Below are positions 56,974 through 64,000 of a stretch of 64,000 bases of DNA, piece by piece (the first letter of the stretch is position 1; every line of letters begins with the position of its first letter). The position numbers were made by a program, and so were the translations under genes. The stretch is from Pseudotabrizicola alkalilacus (GTDB lineage: Bacteria; Pseudomonadota; Alphaproteobacteria; Rhodobacterales; Rhodobacteraceae). A model generated the notes under the pieces. It was not told the origin of the DNA. It ran no database searches and was given only the letters and a program-made list of their open reading frames with translations. The stretch covers positions 1 through 64,000 of the forward strand of contig NZ_QWEY01000004.1 of NCBI RefSeq assembly GCF_003443995.1. Direction: 5' to 3'.

Positions 56974-57023
56974 CCATATGCCTGCCATACGTCTGCCAAA
57001 CACGGATCATACGCCAACCATAC
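56974..57023. repeat. Five-unit 11-bp phased CCATAC-like array
   Basis: CCATAT (56974), CCATAC (56985), CCAAAC (56996), TCATAC (57007) and CCATAC (57018) start exactly 11 bp apart. The array fills the gap between the gltD stop and the start of the unknown secreted gene. It resembles the array upstream of amn in unit, spacing and the ending GATCATAC. The period is close to one helical turn, so the units would face the same side of the DNA. Confidence 0.65.
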
Positions 57024-57027
57024 CCGC

Positions 57028-58479
57028 CTATTCAGCAGCCACAGCCCCGGTTTGCGCCAGATACCCCATGATCGCATCCGCCGCTTCACGCCCGTCACGG
57101 ATCGCCCAGACCACCAGCGACGCCCCGCGCACGATGTCGCCCGCCGCGTAAACGCCCGGCAGGCTGGTGGCATGGGTGCGGAAATCGGCCTTGATGGTAC
57201 CCCAGCGGGTCACGGCCAGATCCGGCACGCCCCAAAGCGTCGGGACGTCCTCGGGCTCAAACCCCAGCGCCTGCACCACCAGATCAGCGCCTTCAACATA
57301 GTCGGCACCTTCAATCAGTTCAGGCATCTGACGGCCGGTGGCATCGGGCAGGCCAAGGCGCATTTTCTGCACCATCACGCCCTCAACCACCTCACCGCCG
57401 GTAAAGCCCTTGGGTGCGGAAAGCCACACGAATTCAACGCCTTCTTCCTCGGCGTTCTGCACTTCGCGCTGGCTGCCGGGCATATTGGCACGGTCGCGGC
57501 GATACAGGCATTTGACCGATGTGGCGCCCTGCCGTATCGCGGTGCGCACGCAATCCATCGCCGTGTCGCCACCGCCGATGACCACCACACGCTTGCCGGT
57601 CGCGTTCAGCTCGCCCGAGTCGAACTCCGGCACGTCGTCGCCAAAGCTTTTGCGGTTGCTGGCGGTCAGGTAATCCAGCGCCTTGACCACGCCACGCGCA
57701 CCCACGCCGGGGGCCTCGATGTCGCGCGATTTATACACGCCGGTCGCGATCAGCACCGCATCGTGCTGGCCCCGGATCGCGTCAAAGCTGATATCAACGC
57801 CAACCGAGCAGTTGAGCACAAAATTCACGCCGCCCAGCTCCAGCTGTTCGATGCGCTGCATGACAACCGGCTTTTCCAGTTTGAAACCGGGGATGCCATA
57901 GGTCATCAGCCCCCCCGCGCGGTCATAGCGGTCATAGACGGTGACCTGATAGCCCTTGCGCCGCAGCACGTCAGCCGCGGCCAGACCGCCGGGGCCTGCG
58001 CCTATGATGGCGACGCTTTCGGCGCGCTCCACAGCGGGTTTGATCGGCTTGACCCAGCCATTTTCCCAGGCGGTATCGGTGATGTATTTCTCGACCGAGC
58101 CGATGGTCACGGTGCCATGGCCCGATTGTTCGATCACGCAATTGCCTTCGCACAGCCGGTCTTGCGGGCAGATCCGACCGCAGATCTCGGGGAATGTGTT
58201 GGTGGCCTGCGACAGCTCATAAGCCTCTTCCAGACGACCCTCGGCGGTCAGGCGGAGCCAGTCGGGGATGTTGTTGTGCAACGGGCAATGCGACTGGCAA
58301 TAGGGCACACCACACTGGCTGCACCGCCCGGCCTGCTCTGCCGCCTTCTCTGCCGCGAACTCGCGGTAAATCTCATGGAAATCCTGATTGCGCAACGTAG
58401 GCGGGCGCTTTTCCGGCGTCTCTTTGGCGACGGTCACGAATTTGAGCATTTTCTGCGTGGCCAAGGCTGCGTCTCCCAT
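57028..58479 (-). CDS. gltD: GltD, glutamate synthase small subunit
   Basis: The 483-residue flavoprotein takes electrons from NADPH and passes them through two [4Fe-4S] clusters to GltB. The cluster cysteines are in CSQCGVPYCQSHCPLHNN and CGRICPQDRLCEGNC. FAD binding is at IIGAGPGGLAAADVLRRKG and NADPH binding at VVVIGGGDTAMDCVR. The C-terminal YAAGDIVRGASLVVWAIRDGR closes the FAD domain. It is the first gene of the glt operon, upstream of the two unknown genes and gltB. Confidence 0.96.
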   Translation of the reverse strand: MGDAALATQKMLKFVTVAKETPEKRPPTLRNQDFHEIYREFAAEKAAEQAGRCSQCGVPYCQSHCPLHNNIPDWLRLTAEGRLEEAYELSQATNTFPEICGRICPQDRLCEGNCVIEQSGHGTVTIGSVEKYITDTAWENGWVKPIKPAVERAESVAIIGAGPGGLAAADVLRRKGYQVTVYDRYDRAGGLMTYGIPGFKLEKPVVMQRIEQLELGGVNFVLNCSVGVDISFDAIRGQHDAVLIATGVYKSRDIEAPGVGARGVVKALDYLTASNRKSFGDDVPEFDSGELNATGKRVVVIGGGDTAMDCVRTAIRQGATSVKCLYRRDRANMPGSQREVQNAEEEGVEFVWLSAPKGFTGGEVVEGVMVQKMRLGLPDATGRQMPELIEGADYVEGADLVVQALGFEPEDVPTLWGVPDLAVTRWGTIKADFRTHATSLPGVYAAGDIVRGASLVVWAIRDGREAADAIMGYLAQTGAVAAE

Positions 58480-58526
58480 GCGGATATCGGGTTCGCTTTC
58501 ATACCCAAGGCCCGGATGGAATAAAA

Positions 58527-58607
58527 GTCAGCAATGCTGACCTTATTTGCGCTTTTTCATCACTTTGGTCAGCCGTGTTGACATTTTTTTCAAAAATTAG
58601 GTCAGTA
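58527..58607. promoter_or_regulatory. Cluster of GGTCAGC palindromes upstream of gltD
   Basis: A perfect palindrome GTCAGCA-A-TGCTGAC (58527-58541), an imperfect one GGTCAGCCGTGTTGAC (58567-58582) and a half site AGGTCAG (58599-58605) lie 48-126 bp upstream of gltD. TTGAAA on the minus strand near 58592 could be a -35. The first palindrome shares its core with 56927-56945. Confidence 0.55.
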
Positions 58608-58623
58608 AGTGATACCCAATCCG

Positions 58624-59424
58624 TTACGCCCCCGCCCAAAGCCCGATCAACGCAAGTGTTCCGACAGTGATTCGCCACCAGCCAAACACCGCGTAACCGT
58701 GTTTTCCAATGAACCCCAACACCGAGCGCACGACAATGATCGCGGTGAGAAAGGCCACGGCAAAACCCACGGCGATATCGGCAACCGCCGAAAAATCCAG
58801 CAAATCGCGGGATTTGAACAGATCGTAGGCAACGGCTGCCCCCATCGTGGGCAAGCTGAGCAGAAAGGAAAACTCTGCCGCTGCCCGCTTTTCCACACCA
58901 AGCATCAAAGCGCCCACAATCGTCGCCCCCGAGCGCGACACCCCCGGCACCATGGCCAGACACTGGCAAAACCCGACAATGAGCGCCTTGCGCAGCGGCA
59001 GTTCCATTGCGTCGAAATGCACAGGCGGCGGCGCAATGCGGTCGATGACCAGCAGGATAACCCCGCCGACAATCAGCATCACGGCAATCAGCATCGGCGA
59101 TTCAAACAGCACCGTCTTGATAAAGTCATGCGCCAGCAGGCCGATAAAGACGGCGGGCAGGAACGCGATCAGCAGCGACATCAGCGCGCGCAACGCCGCC
59201 GGATCGGTCCGCGCCCGCAGCGCCAGCCCGGTCAGCTTCACCGCATAAAGCGAGATCAGCGCCAGCACCGCCCCGAGCTGGATCACCACCTCAAAGGTAT
59301 TGCCGGGGCTGTCAAAGCCCAGAAAATGACCGGCCAGCAGCAGATGCCCGGTCGAAGACACCGGAATAAACTCGGTCAGCCCTTCGAGCAGACCAAGAAG
59401 GGCAGCGAGAAAGATATTGTCCAC
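58624..59424 (-). CDS. uppP: UppP, undecaprenyl-diphosphatase
   Basis: The 266-residue membrane enzyme dephosphorylates C55-PP to regenerate the lipid carrier for peptidoglycan and O-antigen. The signatures GLTEFIPVSSTGHLLLAG (near 14-31) and MVPGVSRSGATIVGALMLG (about 160-178) contain the catalytic Glu, Ser, Arg and His. Eight helices are expected. It lies 4 bp after the NDUFA9-like gene on the same strand, so the two are one unit. Confidence 0.96.
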   Translation of the reverse strand: MDNIFLAALLGLLEGLTEFIPVSSTGHLLLAGHFLGFDSPGNTFEVVIQLGAVLALISLYAVKLTGLALRARTDPAALRALMSLLIAFLPAVFIGLLAHDFIKTVLFESPMLIAVMLIVGGVILLVIDRIAPPPVHFDAMELPLRKALIVGFCQCLAMVPGVSRSGATIVGALMLGVEKRAAAEFSFLLSLPTMGAAVAYDLFKSRDLLDFSAVADIAVGFAVAFLTAIIVVRSVLGFIGKHGYAVFGWWRITVGTLALIGLWAGA

Positions 59425-59428
59425 AGTA

Positions 59429-60415
59429 TCAGGCTTTCTTCAGGTTCTTTGCTGACCGCTTGATGGCCGCATATTGGCCCGACGGGCGGTAGGGCCACAG
59501 ATATTCGGGCAGAACAGAATCGATGGAGGTTGGCGCAATGCCCAGATCGGCAAAGCCCTTTGCCCCATCGGCCACCACATTGTCGCGCGCGAGGTTTCTG
59601 ACCTGATCGCGGGTCAGCATCTTGTTTTCGAACAGGCCTGCGGTCAGCGTCTGCAACAGATCAAACGTGCCGCCCATCAATCGGGCGGCAAAGAACGGAA
59701 TGTTCACCACAAGACGGCGACGCTGGATCACGCCCAGCATTTTTGCCATCAGATCGCGGAAGGTGGCGACATCGGGGCCACCCAACTCGTAGATACCGGG
59801 CGTGGCCTGACCATTGGCTGCCAGCACAGCGGCCTGGGCGACATCATCGACATAAACCGGCTGAAAGCGGGTATTGGCACCAACAACCGGCAGGATCGGC
59901 GTCAGGGTAGACATGCCGGCAAAGCGATTGAAGAACTGGTCCTCGGTGCCGAAGATCACCGAAGGGCGCAGTATCACAGCTGACGGATAGGCGGCCAGAA
60001 CCGCCGCCTCGCCCTTGGCCTTGCTGCGGGCGTAGTCGCTTGGGCTGGCCGTGTCGGCCCCGATGGCAGACAACTGCACCAGATGCGGCACACCCAATTC
60101 AGTCGCGATGCGGGCCACGCGGGCGGCCCCCTGCGTCTGAACCGAATCAAAGGTGTTCTTGCCAGACCGGTTCAGGATGCCGACGCAGTTGATCACGGCA
60201 TCCGCGCCGGTCATCACCGATTGCACCGAGGAATCATCACGGATGTTGCACAGCACAGGTTCGACCTGACCGGGCACACCGTAGGGGCGGACGAACAGCG
60301 CGTCATTGGGACGGCGCACCGCCACGCGCACGCGCCAGCCCTCTTTGGCCATGCGGCGTGCGATATAGCGACCGACGAAACCCGAACCGCCGTAGATGGT
60401 GACAAGCTTGCTCAT
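59429..60415 (-). CDS. NDUFA9-like NAD(P)-binding protein of complex I
   Basis: The 328-residue atypical short-chain dehydrogenase fold protein is like mitochondrial NDUFA9. It starts with the NADPH-binding [21 protein letters not shown] and has [39 protein letters not shown] and [11 protein letters not shown]. In alphaproteobacteria such proteins are found with complex I, where they bind NADPH without known catalysis. The ATG at 60415 (MSKLVTIYG) fits the family; the frame from 60562 does not. Confidence 0.88.
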   Translation of the reverse strand: MSKLVTIYGGSGFVGRYIARRMAKEGWRVRVAVRRPNDALFVRPYGVPGQVEPVLCNIRDDSSVQSVMTGADAVINCVGILNRSGKNTFDSVQTQGAARVARIATELGVPHLVQLSAIGADTASPSDYARSKAKGEAAVLAAYPSAVILRPSVIFGTEDQFFNRFAGMSTLTPILPVVGANTRFQPVYVDDVAQAAVLAANGQATPGIYELGGPDVATFRDLMAKMLGVIQRRRLVVNIPFFAARLMGGTFDLLQTLTAGLFENKMLTRDQVRNLARDNVVADGAKGFADLGIAPTSIDSVLPEYLWPYRPSGQYAAIKRSAKNLKKA

Positions 60416-60581
60416 GCGCGCGACCCCTTTTGGCCTGACGAAACCTGCAACTTCCATAGCTTTCACACCCTTCACGGGCAAGATGAAAGGCCGTCGCATC
60501 TGGTTTGAGTTTTTTACAACAAACCGCTTTTCTCCCCGTTGACACCCCCGCACTGGCCGCATAGAAGCCGCCTACACCATC

Positions 60582-60666
60582 GCCCAGATGGCGGAATTGG
60601 TAGACGCACTGGTTTCAGGTACCAGCGCTGCAAGGCGTGGAGGTTCGAGTCCTCTTCTGGGCACCA
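60582..60666 (+). tRNA. tRNA-Leu (anticodon CAG)
   Basis: The 85-nt class II tRNA starts GCCCAGATGGCGGAATTGG, has an anticodon stem CTGGT/ACCAG with loop TTCAGGT giving anticodon CAG, a long variable arm, T-loop GGTTCGAGTCC and an encoded CCA end. It decodes CUG, the commonest leucine codon here. Confidence 0.97.
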
Positions 60667-60671
60667 AATTC

Positions 60672-60701
60672 AAAACGGCCGTCCTTCGGGACGGCCGTTT
60701 T
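60672..60701 (+). terminator. Terminator after tRNA-Leu
   Basis: AAAACGGCCGTCC and GGACGGCCGTTTT pair perfectly over 13 bp around a TTCG tetraloop, 6 nt after the tRNA end. The flanks allow termination on both strands. Confidence 0.93.
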
Positions 60702-60754
60702 CATTTGTGCCGCGGCCTGCTAAGGCGGCACATCATGTTCAAAGGGGCCACCGC

Positions 60755-61369
60755 GTGACGATTCACCTGCACAAGAACGACCTTCCCGATGGCCTTTCCC
60801 TTGGCCCGGTGGTGGCGATTGATACCGAAACCATGGGCCTTGATCCCCGGCGGGACCGGCTGTGTGTCGTGCAACTGTCGGATGGCAACGGCGATGCGCA
60901 TCTGGTGCAGATCGCGCTTGGCCAGACCAGCGCCCCCAATCTGGAGCGTTTGCTGACCGACCCCAACACGGTGAAACTGTTCCACTTTGGCCGTTTTGAC
61001 ATCGCCGCGCTGAAAAATGCGTTTGGCGTGACGACTCAGCCGGTGTGGTGCACCAAGATCGCCTCGCGGCTGATCCGCACCTTTACTGACCGGCATGGTC
61101 TGAAGTACCTGCTGCTGGAACTGGTCGGCGTGGATGTGTCCAAACAGCAGCAGACCAGCGACTGGGGCGCACAGACCCTGACCGAAGCGCAAAAGGATTA
61201 TGCGGCATCGGATGTGCTGTACCTGCATGCGCTGAAAGCCGAGTTGGAAAAGCGGCTGGAACGTGAAGGCCGCACCGATCTGGCCAACCGGCTGTTTGCA
61301 TTTTTGCCAACGCGGGCAGAGCTGGACCTGATGGGCTGGGCGGAACCTGCCGATATCTTTCACCACTAA
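60755..61369 (+). CDS. rnd: Short ribonuclease D-like 3'-5' exonuclease
   Basis: The 204-residue protein has only the DEDD exonuclease domain: VVAIDTETMGLDP, FHFGRFDIAAL, and YAASDVLYLHAL with the DEDDy tyrosine. The HRDC domains of E. coli RNase D (375 residues) are missing, as in the short form common in alphaproteobacteria. It probably trims tRNA or other RNA 3' ends. The start is a GTG at 60755 with AAAGGGG 7 nt upstream. It precedes lptC, as in related genomes. Confidence 0.9.
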   Translation: MTIHLHKNDLPDGLSLGPVVAIDTETMGLDPRRDRLCVVQLSDGNGDAHLVQIALGQTSAPNLERLLTDPNTVKLFHFGRFDIAALKNAFGVTTQPVWCTKIASRLIRTFTDRHGLKYLLLELVGVDVSKQQQTSDWGAQTLTEAQKDYAASDVLYLHALKAELEKRLEREGRTDLANRLFAFLPTRAELDLMGWAEPADIFHH

Positions 61370-61438
61370 GCGGGCTGCCGCCGAAGGGGCAAAGCTGGCG
61401 GTTGGCCGAATCCGCCGCTGCCTGTAGCCTTGGACTGA

Positions 61439-62059
61439 ATGAGCAGAGCCCCCATGATCGAAACGGACATCCATTCGCGGCTGATCGGCTGGCTCAAGAT
61501 TGTGCTGCCGTTGCTGGCGCTTGTCATCCTGTCGACGCTGTTTCTGGTGGCCCGCACGATCAACCCTGATGATGCTATTCCCTATGCAGAGGTCGATGTG
61601 GAAGAGCGCCTGCGCGAACCCCGCATGACCGCCCCTACCTATGCAGGACTGACCAATGACGGCGCAGCGCTGACGGTGACCGGCGAAGAGGCGCGGCCTG
61701 CTGTGACCGATGGCGCGGGGGCCAGCGCGACGGTGCTGAACGGCGTGCTGGAAACCCCGGACGGCGCACGGACCGAACTTGTGGCAGGGGCGGGCCGGAT
61801 CGACTCCGCGACCCGGCAGATCCTGCTATCGGGCGGGGTGACGGTAACGTCATCTTCGGGCTGGCAAGTTCAGGGGGACACGCTGAGCGCGGCGATGGAT
61901 GCCACCGACATTTTGCTGCCCAGCGATGTCACCGCCACCGGGCCCGCCGGCATTGTCACCGCCGACAGTATGCGGCTGACAAAAGAGGCGGGGACCGAGG
62001 GCCGCTATCTTCTGGTTTTCAATGGCGACGTGAAGCTGATATACCAACCGGCAAATTGA
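61439..62059 (+). CDS. lptC: LptC, lipopolysaccharide export protein
   Basis: The 206-residue inner-membrane protein has a single anchor helix (GWLKIVLPLLALVILSTLFLVA) and a periplasmic beta-jellyroll that passes LPS from the LptBFG extractor to LptA. Start candidates are the ATG at 61439 and one at 61454; neither has a strong ribosome-binding site. The jellyroll is seen as alternating strands (LTVTGEEARP, ASATVLNGVLET, RQILLSGGVTV). First gene of lptC-lptA-lptB. Confidence 0.9.
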   Translation: MSRAPMIETDIHSRLIGWLKIVLPLLALVILSTLFLVARTINPDDAIPYAEVDVEERLREPRMTAPTYAGLTNDGAALTVTGEEARPAVTDGAGASATVLNGVLETPDGARTELVAGAGRIDSATRQILLSGGVTVTSSSGWQVQGDTLSAAMDATDILLPSDVTATGPAGIVTADSMRLTKEAGTEGRYLLVFNGDVKLIYQPAN

Positions 62060-62087
62060 TCACACGCCCCTTTCCCACAGGCAACAC

Positions 62088-62576
62088 ATGTACCAGTTCT
62101 TGCGCGCCCTTTGTCTTGCCGCAGTCTTTGCGCTTCCCGCCGTTGCGCAACAGGCCAATATCCGCTTTGGCGGATTGCAACAGGACAGCTCGCTGCCGGT
62201 CGAGGTGACCTCTGACTCGCTGTCGGTAGATCAGGGCAGCGGGGCGGCGGTGTTTACCGGCAATGTGATGGCAAAACAGGGGGATATGCGTCTGACCGCA
62301 GAGAATATCCGGGTGGAATACACCAGCGATGGCGATGGCATTGACCGTTTGATCGCGACCGGGAATGTCACCCTTGTCAGCCCGACTGATGCCGCCGAGG
62401 CGTCAGAGGCGGTGTATACCATTGCCAGCGGCACTGTGGTGATGACCGGCGATGTCTTGCTGACCCAGGGTCGTGCTGCGATTTCAGGCCAGGAACTGAC
62501 CGTGAACCTGCAAGACGGAACCGGCACCATGACCGGCGGGGTCAAGACCGTCTTTCAGCCCGGTGAAGCGCCTTGA
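62088..62576 (+). CDS. lptA: LptA, periplasmic LPS transport bridge
   Basis: The 162-residue protein has a signal peptide (FLRALCLAAVFALPAVA, cleaved before QQANI) and an OstA-like jellyroll (PVEVTSDSLSVDQ, AVFTGNVMAKQGDMRLTAEN, IDRLIATGNVTLV). It oligomerises into the bridge that carries LPS to the outer membrane. It lies 28 bp after lptC and its stop overlaps the TTG start of lptB. Confidence 0.93.
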   Translation: MYQFLRALCLAAVFALPAVAQQANIRFGGLQQDSSLPVEVTSDSLSVDQGSGAAVFTGNVMAKQGDMRLTAENIRVEYTSDGDGIDRLIATGNVTLVSPTDAAEASEAVYTIASGTVVMTGDVLLTQGRAAISGQELTVNLQDGTGTMTGGVKTVFQPGEAP

Positions 62577-63334
62577 CCCCCAGCCCGTCGCTTTCCGTCA
62601 CCCAGGGCAGTGCGGGTCTTGTGATCCGGTCACTGCGCAAGAGCTACAAGAAGCGTCCGGTCATCCGCGACGTGTCGATGCATCTGAGCCGGGGCGAGGT
62701 CGTGGCGCTGCTGGGTCCGAACGGTTCGGGCAAGACCACGTGCTTTTACGCCATTGCCGGTCTGGTCACGCCCGAGGGCGGACAGGTCATCATCGACGGC
62801 AAGGATGTGACCGCCCTGCCGATGTATCGGCGCGCCCGGCTTGGCATCGGCTATCTGCCGCAGGAAGTCAGCATTTTCCGGGGACTGTCGGTCGAAGACA
62901 ATATCCTTGCGGTGCTGGAGATCACCGATCTTGACCACCACAAGCAACGCGAACGGCTCGAAGAGCTGCTGAGCGAGTTTTCGATCACCCACCTGCGCCG
63001 CGCGCCCGCGCTGGCGCTCTCGGGCGGAGAGCGGCGCCGGGTAGAGATTGCCCGCTGTCTGGCGGCCAACCCGAAATATCTGCTGCTGGATGAACCCTTT
63101 GCCGGGGTGGACCCGATCGCGGTGGGAGAAATCCGCAGTCTGGTGCATGATCTGAAATCGCGTGGCATCGGGGTGCTGATCACCGATCACAACGTCCGGG
63201 AAACGCTGGAAATTGTGGATCGTGCCTATATTCTGCACGATGGTCATGTACTGATGAGCGGCACCACGGATGAGGTGGTACGCGACGAAACGGTACGCCG
63301 CGTCTATCTGGGACAGAATTTCCGCATCTCGTGA
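62573..63334 (+). CDS. lptB: LptB, LPS export ABC transporter ATPase
   Basis: The 253-residue ATPase drives LPS extraction from the inner membrane with LptF and LptG. Walker A is GPNGSGKTT, the Q-loop lies in YLPQEVSIFRGLSVEDN, the signature is LSGGERRR, Walker B is LLLDEPFAGVDP and the switch His is in ITDHNVRETL. The start is a TTG overlapping the lptA stop (TTGA), so translation is coupled. No rpoN follows, in contrast to many proteobacteria. Confidence 0.95.
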   Translation: MTPSPSLSVTQGSAGLVIRSLRKSYKKRPVIRDVSMHLSRGEVVALLGPNGSGKTTCFYAIAGLVTPEGGQVIIDGKDVTALPMYRRARLGIGYLPQEVSIFRGLSVEDNILAVLEITDLDHHKQRERLEELLSEFSITHLRRAPALALSGGERRRVEIARCLAANPKYLLLDEPFAGVDPIAVGEIRSLVHDLKSRGIGVLITDHNVRETLEIVDRAYILHDGHVLMSGTTDEVVRDETVRRVYLGQNFRIS

Positions 63335-63565
63335 CCTTTGTCAGATGACATTTGAGTGACGTTTCGGTTGACAAGCCGGGCCCGCCTGTCGCCAAATACC
63401 CGTGATGCGTGCAAAGACCCGCCCTGTGCCAAGCCTGCCCTGCGGCCGCCTTCCGGCCCCGCCACCTTGCAGATGCGCCACAGGCCCCCATGTCAGAGAG
63501 AGAAGACCTTTGGTCACGGGCACTCTGCCCGGTGCCAGAGCAAGAAGCCGCGCGGAGGAGACATC

Positions 63566-64000
63566 ATGCGCTATCAGATCAGTGGAAAACAGATCGACAT
63601 CGGAGAAGCCCTTCAGACTCACGTAAAGTCGGAACTTGGTGAAGTGGTCGAGAAATATGCCCAACGCCCGACCGAGGCCGTTATCGTCTTTTCCCGCGTG
63701 GCACATGAATATGTGTGCGAAACCGTGATCCATCTTTCCACCGGACTGACCGCACAGGCCAAGGGCCATGCCACTGAAATCTATGCGGCTTTTGAGTCCT
63801 GCCGCGAAAAGATGGACAAGCAGTTGCGCCGCTACAAGCGCCGGATCCGCAACCACCACTCTGCCCGTACGACACCTGTTGAATTTGGCGGGGCATCCTC
63901 GTATATCCTCGCCCCGACTGAGGACGCCGAAGATGTGGAGCCGGACAGCCTCCAGCCGATCGTGATCGCCGAGATGGAGACGAAGATTCCTTCGATCACC
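63566..64000 (+). CDS. hpf: Ribosome hibernation promoting factor, 3' end beyond the window
   Basis: 145 codons are visible before the window ends. The start MRYQISGKQIDIGEALQTHV is typical of HPF/RaiA, followed by the conserved HATEIYAAFESCREKMDKQLRRYKRR. The acidic linker (TEDAEDVEPDS) after residue 110 indicates the long form, whose C-terminal domain would join ribosomes into 100S dimers in stationary phase. GGAGGAG lies 7 nt before the ATG. The 231-bp gap upstream contains a TTGACA at 63368 but no clear -10. Confidence 0.92.
   Translation, partial: MRYQISGKQIDIGEALQTHVKSELGEVVEKYAQRPTEAVIVFSRVAHEYVCETVIHLSTGLTAQAKGHATEIYAAFESCREKMDKQLRRYKRRIRNHHSARTTPVEFGGASSYILAPTEDAEDVEPDSLQPIVIAEMETKIPSIT

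Overview
The window is high-GC DNA from an alphaproteobacterium, most probably a member of the Rhodobacteraceae (roseobacter/Rhodobacter group). The evidence is the petABC cytochrome bc1 operon lying near a MarR/response-regulator pair that resembles Rhodobacter petP-petR, an NDUFA9-like dehydrogenase, the rnd-lptC-lptA-lptB-hpf order, the HDAC-xseB-ispA-dxs order, the thiBPQ operon behind a TPP riboswitch, and strong codon bias towards GC. Nearly all of it reads as chromosomal core with a few accessory patches. No phage, insertion sequence, CRISPR array or rRNA operon is visible.

Layout. 1-477: no supportable gene. 478-3.7 kb: msrQ-msrP periplasmic methionine sulfoxide repair, a fasciclin-domain protein and a ParB-like protein. 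3.7-5.25 kb: an AT-rich islet with two convergent, slightly overlapping genes, one a stand-alone GT51 peptidoglycan glycosyltransferase domain without a visible membrane anchor and the other a single-TM helical protein of unknown function. 5.3-8.1 kb: clpB with a terminator and a candidate heat-shock promoter. 8.3-17.4 kb: unknown genes, cutC-nagK, pyrF, amn, an HU protein, a methyltransferase and aroC. 17.6-24.3 kb: L,D-transpeptidase, queG, ohrR/ohr, ilvE, petP-petR, a secreted protein and an epimerase-like protein. 24.5-27.8 kb: TPP riboswitch and thiBPQ. 28-30.8 kb: petABC. 31.2-36.7 kb: a GST, a small protein, a PaiB-like protein and a large broken gene for a secreted WG-repeat/beta-propeller/caspase-like protein. 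36.6-50.7 kb: rpmJ, tRNA-Val, N-formylglutamate amidohydrolase, dinB, dadA, SPFH/NfeD pair, HDAC-like protein, xseB-ispA-dxs, GST, gph-rpe, BKACE-family enzyme and mtgA. 50.9-58.5 kb: a small HTH-like protein and gltD-(unknown)-GFA-gltB. 58.6-64 kb: uppP, NDUFA9-like gene, tRNA-Leu, rnd, lptCAB and the start of hpf.

How the genes fit together. petABC builds respiratory complex III, and petPR is known in Rhodobacter to be needed for its expression. thiBPQ imports thiamine under feedback by its own cofactor. gltBD assimilates ammonium. dxs and ispA feed isoprenoids, uppP recycles their C55 product, and mtgA, L,D-transpeptidase and lptCAB build the envelope. msrPQ, ohr and clpB handle oxidative and protein stress.

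The observations most worth a second look are the AT-rich GT51 islet, the multiply disrupted caspase-like gene, and two intergenic arrays of CCATAC-like hexamers repeated exactly every 11 bp (upstream of amn and downstream of gltD). Palindromes around GGTCAGC at two places in the glt operon and a perfect TTAA-N7-TTAAC (CtrA-type) site upstream of aroC are also of interest.
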